A stretch of DNA of 10,151 nt. It comes from Lachnospiraceae bacterium UBA4380. Its GTDB lineage: Bacteria > Bacillota > Clostridia > Lachnospirales > Lachnospiraceae. The stretch is taken from contig DGRU01000027.1 in NCBI GenBank assembly GCA_002390025.1, positions 1 through 10,151 of the forward strand, read 5' to 3'. The notes beneath the pieces were generated by a model that did not search any database, was not told the DNA's origin, and saw only the letters and a list, made by a program, of their open reading frames with translations. Shown piece by piece: positions 4,574 to 10,151 of this stretch (position 1 is the first letter of the stretch; each line of letters opens with the position of its first letter). The translations under genes were made by a program, and so were the position numbers.

Positions 4574-5146
4574 TTATTTCTTCATCAGTCCCGCTCCGGC
4601 GTTCCATGCCTTACCGACCTGTTCTCCGGTCACATAGTATCCATGCTGGAACTGATCAAAGATCAGGGCCTGCAGCTTCATGGGATCCACCTTGCCGTTC
4701 TCGGACAGGACCTTCTCCTCAGCTGCGGTATTGACGATCTTTCCAACGATACAGTAAAAACTCTCTGTCTCGGAAACCTCAGCCAGCTCGCACTCCATGA
4801 CTACCGGAAACTCATCGATGATCGGGGCATTTACAAACGAACTTTTGATGGCAGTGTAGCCGGTTCTCTCAAACTTGTCTTCCATCTTGTTTCCGGTGGC
4901 GATACCGAAGAAATCTGCCACATCCATGTGCTCTCGATCTGCGATACTGACCGTAAAGGCTCTGGTCTTGAGCAGGTTCTGAGTGGTCTTATGGTCTTCA
5001 TCAATGAACAGGGCAATCCTGTCTTCATTGCAGATCATTCCCCATGCCGCGTTCATGGCATTGACCTTGCCGTTTTCATCATACGCCGCCACCATCAGCA
5101 CCGGCATCGGGTAAACCGCCTGTACAACTCCGAGATTCTTTTTCAT
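4574..5146 (-). CDS. Flavin reductase-like FMN-binding split-barrel protein
   Basis: The 190-residue protein matches the flavin reductase-like family, which binds FMN and either reduces flavins with NAD(P)H or acts as a small flavoprotein. The N-terminal barrel strand YPMPVLMVAAYDENGKVNAMNAAWGMI (12-38) and the segment TTQNLLKTRAFTVSIAD (54-70) are typical, as is the following DFFG (78-81). The family is usually 160-210 residues. The start is ATG 5144-5146, preceded by AAAGGCGG. It is divergent from an HxlR regulator, an arrangement common for redox-stress flavoproteins. A promoter on the minus strand, TTGTAA (5260-5265) and TATAAT (5238-5243) with a 16-bp spacer, overlaps GTAC palindromes that the regulator probably binds. 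The exact substrate is unknown. Confidence 0.88.
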   Translation of the reverse strand: MKKNLGVVQAVYPMPVLMVAAYDENGKVNAMNAAWGMICNEDRIALFIDEDHKTTQNLLKTRAFTVSIADREHMDVADFFGIATGNKMEDKFERTGYTAIKSSFVNAPIIDEFPVVMECELAEVSETESFYCIVGKIVNTAAEEKVLSENGKVDPMKLQALIFDQFQHGYYVTGEQVGKAWNAGAGLMKK

Positions 5147-5211
5147 TTTTGATTTCCGCCTTTCTTAAAAAATGTTTTTATTCTTAAATTGTTTTTTATC
5201 TTCTGAATGAA

Positions 5212-5240
5212 TTGACTTCCGGACCATTTCCACGTACATT
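5212..5240 (+). promoter_or_regulatory. Likely promoter of the HxlR operon
   Basis: TTGACT (5212-5217), a 17-bp spacer and TACATT (5235-5240). The -10 lies within the GTACAT arm of the palindrome at 5234-5250, consistent with autorepression. Confidence 0.5.
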
Positions 5241-5290
5241 ATACATGTACCTAATAATATTACAAGTACCTACTTTGATGTTATGTACTT
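5234..5290. promoter_or_regulatory. GTAC operator cluster, probable HxlR binding sites
   Basis: A perfect palindrome GTACAT-TATAC-ATGTAC covers 5234-5250. A wider inverted pair AAGTAC (5264-5269) and GTACTT (5285-5290) follows. GTAC tetramers start at 5234, 5247, 5266 and 5285; the last three are 19 bp apart and read GTACCTA, GTACCTA, GTACTTA. HxlR-family repressors of the YodB/HypR type use TAC/GTA-rich dyads, which supports the assignment. Confidence 0.6.
5238..5265 (-). promoter_or_regulatory. Likely promoter of the flavin reductase gene
   Basis: On the minus strand TTGTAA (5265-5260), a 16-bp spacer and a consensus TATAAT (5243-5238). The TATAAT lies inside the 17-bp GTACAT-N5-ATGTAC palindrome. 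Confidence 0.65.
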
Positions 5291-5306
5291 ACTTGGAGGT
5301 AAGCGT

Positions 5307-5639
5307 ATGCAGAAGCAGCGGATCGAAGAGGCCGATTACTATTCCACAGGATACAGCTATACCCTGTCTCTGATCTCAGGAAAATATAAGCCTGCCATTC
5401 TATACTGCCTGATGGAATATGAGCCTGTCAGATTTAATGAGATGCAGCGTTATCTGAAAAAGATTGCGGACAAGACTCTCAGTCAGAACCTTAAGGAACT
5501 TGAGGCAGATGACCTTATTATTCGCACCGTCTATCCGCAGATCCCCCCCAAAGTCGAGTACTCTCTGACGGAGCGCGGTCACTCTCTTGTAAAGGTACTG
5601 GACAAGCTCTGTGACTGGGGAAATGAAAATCGCAGATGA
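5307..5639 (+). CDS. HxlR-family winged-helix transcriptional regulator
   Basis: A 110-residue protein starting at the ATG at 5307, which has GGAGG 7 nt upstream; an in-frame ATG at 5283 lacks a ribosome site. It shows the HxlR pattern: ISGKYKPAILYCLMEYEPVRFNEMQRYLKKIADKTLSQNLKELEADDLIIRTVYPQIPPKVEYSLTERG, that is, a conserved GKYK/W-P-I-L helix, the recognition helix around KTLSQNLKELE, and the VEYSLTE wing. Length fits the family (100-130). It has two Cys (in ILYCLM and DKLCDWG) but not the N-terminal Cys used by thiol-sensing YodB, so the signal is unknown. It probably represses its own operon and the divergent flavin reductase gene. Confidence 0.92.
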   Translation: MQKQRIEEADYYSTGYSYTLSLISGKYKPAILYCLMEYEPVRFNEMQRYLKKIADKTLSQNLKELEADDLIIRTVYPQIPPKVEYSLTERGHSLVKVLDKLCDWGNENRR

Positions 5640-5671
5640 CTCTGGAAAAATTTCTTTGAAAGGAGTAGAGA

Positions 5672-6424
5672 ATGACATCTGAAGAACTGTTCACCACACT
5701 CAAATCACGCTTTATCGAAGTGCTGAAGGCAAACGATATTGAAAAAGAACCGGTGGAAGTCACCTGCCGCTCTCTGTCTCCCGAAGAGGCAATCGGGACT
5801 CCCGGGCGGCAGGATTTTCCTATCCTCACTGGAAAGGACGTGATGATACAGGCAGAGTTCCGCGGCTGCCGGGGTCAGGCTTTTACAGATGCTCCGGCTT
5901 CTTTTTCGGGGACTCTTTCCGAAATTCTGGACATGGATCTCATACATGATGCCCACGCCAGGGGCCTCTTTGTCGCGGTGATGAACGCGGTAATGGAATT
6001 CCTGGGACTGTGCAGAGGAACAGTGCACTGCAGAACGGAAGGTCCGGAACTCTGTGCTCAGAAGATGAAAGCATGGCTTGCCGGGCACCGTCCCGATGCG
6101 AAAAAAATCACTCTGGTGGGCTACCAGCCCGCCCTCCTGGAGATGCTGAGCAAAAGCGGGTATCAGGTCCGTGTTCTGGATCTCAACCCAAAGAATATCG
6201 GACAGGTACGCCACGGGGTCACTGTGGAGGACGGCCTTACAGCCATGCAAAGTGCAATCGGCAGTGCCGATGTCATTTTGTGTACCGGAAGCACCTTGTG
6301 CAACGGGACAATTGTCGATTATATTCTGCCCGAAAAGGATGTTCTCTTTTTCGGAACCAGTGCCGCGGGCGCCGCAAAGCTTCTGGGGCTGAAGAGGGTA
6401 TGCTTTGCGCATGAACTGCAGTGA
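5672..6424 (+). CDS. DUF4213/DUF364 putative heavy-metal-chelation family protein
   Basis: The 250-residue protein has a small N-terminal domain (about 8-90, DUF4213-like) and a C-terminal Rossmann-like DUF364 domain (about 105-245). The latter shows ITLVGYQPALLEMLSKSGYQVRVLDLNPKNIGQ (146-178), ADVILCTGSTLCNGTIVDYIL (199-219) and VLFFGTSAAGAAKLLGLKRVCFA (224-246). Family members are soluble, and a metal-chelating or enolase-like role has been proposed from structure but not proven. It carries eight Cys, an unusually high number, possibly metal ligands. The AGGAG ribosome site and the 32-bp gap after the HxlR gene indicate one operon, so it is probably induced with the flavin reductase. Confidence 0.85.
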   Translation: MTSEELFTTLKSRFIEVLKANDIEKEPVEVTCRSLSPEEAIGTPGRQDFPILTGKDVMIQAEFRGCRGQAFTDAPASFSGTLSEILDMDLIHDAHARGLFVAVMNAVMEFLGLCRGTVHCRTEGPELCAQKMKAWLAGHRPDAKKITLVGYQPALLEMLSKSGYQVRVLDLNPKNIGQVRHGVTVEDGLTAMQSAIGSADVILCTGSTLCNGTIVDYILPEKDVLFFGTSAAGAAKLLGLKRVCFAHELQ

Positions 6425-6554
6425 GACTCTTCAGTGAAACCAGGGACCTACCTGAAAAAGGTTGTTTTATGGCATTTACAGCTGTAAATCGAGAATTTCT
6501 TTTAATAATTCGCATCAAAATAGCAATATACCGACTAATAATCAAAAAGCTTCA
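6425..6554. other. Convergent intergenic region with ATTTACAGCTGTAAAT palindrome
   Basis: This lies between two genes that end toward each other. It holds a perfect 16-bp palindrome at 6474-6489. No strong Rho-independent terminator was found; only short weak hairpins precede T-rich bases (for example near 6448-6467). Confidence 0.5.
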
Positions 6555-7664
6555 TCACACTCTGGCTCCTAACAGCGGCATTTCATTTTCATCCAGGATG
6601 ATATTGTCCGATACTATATTATACTGGCCGGTGCTGAGGAAATATCTCACGTACACATCGAACTTATTATTCAGGGTCATGGCAAAGCCGGCGGCCTCAT
6701 AGAGCTTTTCCGCCTCCGGAACGGTAAGCTTCATCCCGATTGCAAAGGCCGCAACCGTTTCCCGTCTGGGAGGATTGGGGGACTTCAGGATTTTTGAAAA
6801 AGTCTGTTTTGTCACATTCGCGGCCTTGTATACTTCGCTGTTCTTCAAGCCTCGCGCTTTTATCATTTCAACAAGTATATCGCCAAAGCTTCTGGAATCT
6901 CGCTCAAGCATCTTTTCCAGGGACGCGGTATCCGTACCTTTCTCTGTACTTTCTTTCTCATTTTTCAGATCGTCAAGTCTGTCAAGTCTGGCGGAAAGCC
7001 GCCTGCGGTGGGCTGAGATCCGGTCCGCCGTCTCCGGTGTCAGGAGGCCTCTCTCCAAGGCCGCATGGAAGATGTCCCCGCTGACTGTCACATCACCCTC
7101 CGACGCCGCCTGCATGGCCTGCTGCTCCTGCTCCTCTATGTAATTCGCATCAATATATTCCTTTACATCGGTAAAGAGGCGGCTGGAGTAATCCAGCGAG
7201 GACTGATCATAAATGATCAGGGAAACCAGCATTTCATTCTGCAGCAGGAACTGGTAGATCACCGAGGTCGCCGCCTCCAGTGCCATGTCCTTTGGGAAGC
7301 CGTAGGCCCCCGTTGCGATCAGGGGAAAGGCAATGCTCTTACACTTGAGTTCCGACGCGATCCTCAGCGAATTCTGATAACAGGACCTCACAGCCTCCAC
7401 TTCGCCGTGCCTGCCATCCGTCCAGGCGGGTCCCACTGTATGAATGATATATTTTGCCGGCAGTTTGAAAGCCGGTGTCCACGCAGCTTCGCCAACCGGG
7501 ATCGGTCCGATCTTTCTTCTCTCCTTCAGCAGATCCTCCGCACCCGCCGCCAGGTAGATCGAGCGGTCGACCGCCCCTGCATAGGTCGGAAGGGGATTGG
7601 CTGTATTGACGATGGCGTCCGCCTTTACTTTGACAATATCATTTCTGATGATCTGAAACGGCAT
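6555..7664 (-). CDS. Macro domain protein with C-terminal helix-turn-helix-like domain
   Basis: The 369-residue protein begins with a macro domain (about 1-165), a fold that binds ADP-ribose and often removes it from proteins or from O-acetyl-ADP-ribose. Landmarks are RNDIVKVKADAIVNTAN (7-23), the PVGEA...LPAKYIIHTVGPAW stretch (56-81) and the phosphate loop FPLIATGAYGFPKDMA (113-128). The usual Gly-rich loop after the Asn motif is altered here (TYAGAVDRSI, 27-36). A charged linker follows (about 170-255). The C-terminus (about 258-369: SFGDILVEMI...NSEVYKAANVTKQTFSKILKS...PSEAEKLYEAAGFAMT-like) resembles an XRE-type helix-turn-helix plus trailing domain that recurs in Lachnospiraceae macro proteins. 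The start is ATG 7662-7664 with AAGGAG 8 nt upstream. It lies 133 bp downstream of the glycohydrolase gene on the same strand, possibly cotranscribed. Exact substrate is unknown. Confidence 0.88.
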   Translation of the reverse strand: MPFQIIRNDIVKVKADAIVNTANPLPTYAGAVDRSIYLAAGAEDLLKERRKIGPIPVGEAAWTPAFKLPAKYIIHTVGPAWTDGRHGEVEAVRSCYQNSLRIASELKCKSIAFPLIATGAYGFPKDMALEAATSVIYQFLLQNEMLVSLIIYDQSSLDYSSRLFTDVKEYIDANYIEEQEQQAMQAASEGDVTVSGDIFHAALERGLLTPETADRISAHRRRLSARLDRLDDLKNEKESTEKGTDTASLEKMLERDSRSFGDILVEMIKARGLKNSEVYKAANVTKQTFSKILKSPNPPRRETVAAFAIGMKLTVPEAEKLYEAAGFAMTLNNKFDVYVRYFLSTGQYNIVSDNIILDENEMPLLGARV

Positions 7665-7797
7665 GCGGATATCTCCTTCTGTCCAGGTTATTTCACTATT
7701 TCCCGGGCTAATGTTTAGTTTTCCGGGATGGCAATTATTATTGTAGTATCGGAAAAATAAAATTGGAAGAAGAAGATGGTGCAGAATGAGGAAGGCA
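7665..7797. other. Gap between glycohydrolase and macro genes
   Basis: It contains a TCCCGG/CCGGGA inverted repeat around 7693-7721 with a 16-17 nt loop, and A-rich sequence. No clear terminator after the glycohydrolase or strong promoter for the macro gene is visible, so cotranscription is plausible but unproven. Confidence 0.4.
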
Positions 7798-9141
7798 TTA
7801 GTTCTGAATCAAATTCAGAAAGCCTTTTAATGTCTCTTTATCCATGATGAAGCAGTTGCCGTAGGGGTTGATCACCATGCTTGTGAGGTTTTCATCGTCC
7901 AGGGCAATCTGCATGCATTCAAGGATTGGAAGCTGCATCCTGGATGCCGGTTCGCCTTTTTCGAACTCGGTCTCGCTGGTGAAAACAGGCAGGGCTTGAT
8001 TGTTGTCGTTGTCTACAACGTACTTCAGCGTAAAGGTGGCATCCTCTGCTGTGGATGTGTCGTTGGGCGGCCCCTGGTTCGGGTCGGTCTGAAAACCCGG
8101 TTTAAACTTGCCCGGATTCTTCGGCAGACCCGGTTTAAAATCAATCGGTACCAGAAACTCTCCGCCCTCCTGAATGCAGTGGTGCAGGATGGAGAAGACC
8201 GGGAGAATGTTGATGTCCGTTTCCCCCTTCTCCCTTTTCTGATAAATGCTGTCGAGAAGAGCTTCAAGCGCCCAGTTATTGCTAAGCGATTCATACGGAT
8301 TTTTCGGGGTGATCTTCTCTCTCCACCCCTCTTTGATTGTCCTGTCATGTTCACGGCAGAATTGCCGGAACTGCTGTGCAATCCCTGCACAATAGGAATC
8401 CAGAATCTGCAGGGCTTTTTTCTTCAATTTGCCCGGCATGCCGTAATATGCTTCGGCAATGGCGCCCGCCATGCAGGCAATGGTATCGCTGTCGCCGCCG
8501 ATGGATACTGCTTTGCGGATGGCGTCCTCGTAGCTTTCGCTCTCATAGAAAGCAATGATTGCCTCCGGCACGGAGCCCTGGCAGCTCACATCAAAGTGGT
8601 AGTCCGGGCGGATTTCATCCAGTGTGCGGATCATTCTGCTGCCGTAGGATTTCATGGCATAAACGAAGATCTCTTCTTTGGTTGCGCCTGCCCTCGCCAG
8701 GAAAATACTTGCGGCGATCGCCTGTGCACCTTTGATCCCTTCCGGATGATTGTGGGTGACTTCCGCAGTGAGTTCCGCGGCATGCAGGGTGTCCTCCATG
8801 GTCTGATACAGCCACCCGACAGAAGATACCCGCATGGCACTCCCGTTTCCGAAGCTGTTATAGGGGCGGGGATTTTTGTCACGCAGCCACCTGGCAAAGC
8901 TTCCGCCATAGCCGGCATTGGGATAGCGGCGTCCGATCTGCTGCATGGATCTGACAAGCTCAGTTCTGATCTCATCATCACTCCTCCCCCAGGTATTCAT
9001 CAGTGCTCTCGCAACTGCCAGTGTCATCATCGAATCATCTGAAGGGTGCGACCACTTGGAAAGGAGCGGGAAATCCTCTCGTTTTGTGTTATTGAATTCA
9101 TATACAGAACCTACGATATCTCCAAAGATTGCTCCCAGCAT
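7798..9141 (-). CDS. ADP-ribosylglycohydrolase fused to an SseB-like domain
   Basis: The start is the ATG at 9139-9141, where an AGGAGG lies 8 nt upstream and the protein opens with the family's MLGAIFGDIVGS; a longer frame to 9225 lacks a ribosome site. The 447-residue product has an ADP-ribosylglycohydrolase (DraG/ARH-type) domain at about 1-270. Metal-binding motifs are seen: PSDDSMMT (33-40) and the C-terminal IGGDSDT (214-220), where the usual DDT/TDD pattern reads SDDS. NGSAMRV (99-105) and the HNHPEGIKGA helix start (130-139) are also typical. These enzymes use Mg/Mn to cleave ADP-ribose from proteins or other acceptors. A Pro/Gly-rich linker (335-360) lies within a C-terminal SseB-like region (about 290-447) with LPVFTSETEFEKGE (384-397) and MVINPYGNCFIMDKETLKGFL (422-442). 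The SseB partner is unknown. It is divergent from the LysR gene. Confidence 0.9.
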   Translation of the reverse strand: MLGAIFGDIVGSVYEFNNTKREDFPLLSKWSHPSDDSMMTLAVARALMNTWGRSDDEIRTELVRSMQQIGRRYPNAGYGGSFARWLRDKNPRPYNSFGNGSAMRVSSVGWLYQTMEDTLHAAELTAEVTHNHPEGIKGAQAIAASIFLARAGATKEEIFVYAMKSYGSRMIRTLDEIRPDYHFDVSCQGSVPEAIIAFYESESYEDAIRKAVSIGGDSDTIACMAGAIAEAYYGMPGKLKKKALQILDSYCAGIAQQFRQFCREHDRTIKEGWREKITPKNPYESLSNNWALEALLDSIYQKREKGETDINILPVFSILHHCIQEGGEFLVPIDFKPGLPKNPGKFKPGFQTDPNQGPPNDTSTAEDATFTLKYVVDNDNNQALPVFTSETEFEKGEPASRMQLPILECMQIALDDENLTSMVINPYGNCFIMDKETLKGFLNLIQN

Positions 9142-9196
9142 TTTCTTTACCTCCTCTGTCTTATTCATTTTACTTTTGTCTGTTTCTATGGTAAAG

Positions 9197-9225
9197 ATAC
9201 CAGAACCCCTGCCGCAAAAGGTCAA
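9197..9225 (-). promoter_or_regulatory. Candidate promoter of the glycohydrolase gene
   Basis: On the minus strand TTGACC (9225-9220), a 17-bp spacer and TGGTAT (9202-9197). The -10 is weak, which suits activation by LysR. The -35 lies in the left arm of the palindrome at 9217-9241. Confidence 0.4.
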
Positions 9226-9241
9226 ACGCCATTTGACCTTT
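9217..9241. promoter_or_regulatory. Palindromic operator between glycohydrolase and LysR genes
   Basis: AAAGGTCAAA (9217-9226) and TTTGACCTTT (9232-9241) form a perfect 10-bp inverted repeat with a 5-bp spacer CGCCA. No U-tract follows on either strand, so it is not a terminator. Each arm contributes a TTGACC hexamer to an outward-facing promoter. It is the likely binding site of the divergent LysR regulator or of a second regulator. Confidence 0.65.
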
Positions 9242-9260
9242 AAAAAAATATTTCTACAAT
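9233..9260 (+). promoter_or_regulatory. Promoter of the LysR gene
   Basis: TTGACC (9233-9238), a 16-bp A/T-rich spacer and TACAAT (9255-9260), 26 bp before the ATG. A second dyad TACAA-N8-TTGTA (9255-9272) covers the -10. Confidence 0.6.
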
Positions 9261-9285
9261 CTTCTTGTTGTAAAGGAGGTGTTTT

Positions 9286-10151
9286 ATGGAGATTCGTGTA
9301 CTGAGATATTTTCTGGAAACTGCCCGGGAAGGGAATATGACCCGCGCAGCCCAGCGCCTGTTCGTCTCCCAGCCCACCATGTCAAAACAGCTGAAAGAGT
9401 TGGAAAAGGAGCTTGGGACAAAGCTTTTTGTCAGAACCAATTACAACATACGGTTGACAGATGCCGGCATGCTGCTGCGGGAGCGGGCGGAAGATATCAT
9501 ATCACTGGTAGATAAAACAGAGGCCGAGTTTAAAGCGCTGGAGGAGTTCAACAGCGGGGAAATATATGTCGGTGCCCCGGAATCCAAATCCATGAGTCTG
9601 TTTGCAGAGATCGTATGCAGACTTCAGAGGGAGTATCCGAAAATCCGATGTAATATTTACAGCGGAAACATGCAGGATGTCTGTGAGAAGCTCGATAAAG
9701 GGCTGCTTGATTTTGCCATTGTCATGAACTATGTGGACCCCATGAAGTACAACTGTCTTCCCATGTCTACAAAAGACAACTGGGGCGTCATCATGAGACA
9801 GGATGATCCGCTTGCCGAAAAGGAAGCTTTTTCCGTATCGGATCTGAAGAGGCTCCCCCTGATCTGCTCCAAACAGTGGGTGGACCAGGAGTTTCCTCAG
9901 TGGTTCCGGTCCGATCTGGGGGATGTGAATATCGTGGCTACTTATAACCTTCCTTTTAATGGTGCTGTCATGGCAAAGGCAGGGATGGGGTATGCCCTGA
10001 TGCTGGACAATCTTGTGAACACGGGCGCGGGAAGTGATATCATCTTCCGCCCTCTGCTGGACGTCCCGGAGGCCGAGATGTATGTCATATGGAGGAAGAA
10101 CCAGGTCTTCACCCCCATCGCAGAGCTTCTGCTGAATGAGCTGCAGGCCTG
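9286..10151 (+). CDS. LysR-family transcriptional regulator (runs to the window edge)
   Basis: The ATG at 9286 has AAAGGAGGTG just upstream, and the frame is open for 288 codons to the window edge; the last two bases are TG, so a TGA stop may come next and the protein is probably complete or nearly so. Residues 1-60 form the LysR helix-turn-helix (MEIRVLRYFLETAREGNMTRAAQRLFVSQPTMSKQLKELEKELGTKLFVR), the most recognisable part, followed by a linker helix and an effector-binding domain starting near residue 92 (EIYVGAPES). Later landmarks are LDFAIVMNY (about 144-152) and AVMAKAGMGYALMLDNLV (about 224-241). LysR regulators usually control a divergent neighbour and repress themselves, which here means the glycohydrolase gene. 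The effector is unknown. Confidence 0.92.
   Translation, partial: MEIRVLRYFLETAREGNMTRAAQRLFVSQPTMSKQLKELEKELGTKLFVRTNYNIRLTDAGMLLRERAEDIISLVDKTEAEFKALEEFNSGEIYVGAPESKSMSLFAEIVCRLQREYPKIRCNIYSGNMQDVCEKLDKGLLDFAIVMNYVDPMKYNCLPMSTKDNWGVIMRQDDPLAEKEAFSVSDLKRLPLICSKQWVDQEFPQWFRSDLGDVNIVATYNLPFNGAVMAKAGMGYALMLDNLVNTGAGSDIIFRPLLDVPEAEMYVIWRKNQVFTPIAELLLNELQA

Noticed and set aside
4490..5152. 220-codon plus-strand ORF
   Set aside because: Antisense shadow of the flavin reductase gene.
5705..6412. 235-codon minus-strand ORF
   Set aside because: Antisense shadow of the DUF364 gene, which has a proper ribosome site and family motifs.
7996..9042. 348-codon plus-strand ORF
   Set aside because: It is antisense to the ADP-ribosylglycohydrolase-SseB gene, whose protein motifs are clear; no ribosome site or family features.

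Overview
The window looks like chromosomal DNA from a moderately GC, low-to-mid GC Firmicute, most likely a gut clostridium of the Lachnospiraceae type. This rests on strong AGGAGG-type ribosome sites, Rho-independent terminators with U-tracts, and the families present (OFA-type MFS transporter, HxlR regulator next to a flavin reductase, macro-HTH and ADP-ribosylglycohydrolase-SseB fusions). No rRNA, tRNA, CRISPR array or intact transposase was seen.

Left half (1-4450, minus strand): three paralogues of an unrecognised 78-residue protein (1-228, cut by the window edge; 1203-1439; 3896-4132). Each sits behind a related leader carrying a promoter-like block and a conserved stem-loop. Copies 2 and 3 are followed, directly or after one more gene, by sibling Rho-independent terminators, so leader-gene-terminator behaves as a duplicated cassette. 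Copy 2 is followed in frame by a fragment of a C39/papain-like cysteine peptidase that keeps the His region but lacks the Cys region. Between copies 2 and 3 lies an OFA-family MFS transporter (1767-3044), whose upstream region holds an array of TGCA motifs spaced 10 bp apart. A 76-bp ungapped repeat lies upstream of small-protein copies 1 and 3 and of the transporter.

Middle (4574-6424): a flavin reductase-like protein (minus) is divergent from an HxlR-family regulator (plus), which is followed 32 bp later by a DUF4213/DUF364 (heavy-metal-chelation-type) protein. The divergent promoter contains GTAC repeats, including a GTACAT-N5-ATGTAC palindrome over the -10 of both proposed promoters, as expected for HxlR control of both sides.

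Right half (6555-10151): a probable ADP-ribose module on the minus strand, made of an ADP-ribosylglycohydrolase fused to an SseB-like domain and, downstream, a macro domain fused to a C-terminal helix-turn-helix-like domain. A LysR-family regulator, essentially complete but running off the window, is divergent. The intergenic region holds a 10-bp-arm perfect palindrome in which each arm supplies a TTGACC -35-like hexamer, one for each direction. By inference, LysR controls the glycohydrolase and perhaps the macro protein, and the two enzymes would act on ADP-ribosylated substrates or free ADP-ribose derivatives.

The strongest candidates for something little described are the repeated small-protein cassette with its conserved 5' stem-loop, and the pair of two-domain ADP-ribose proteins under one divergent regulator.
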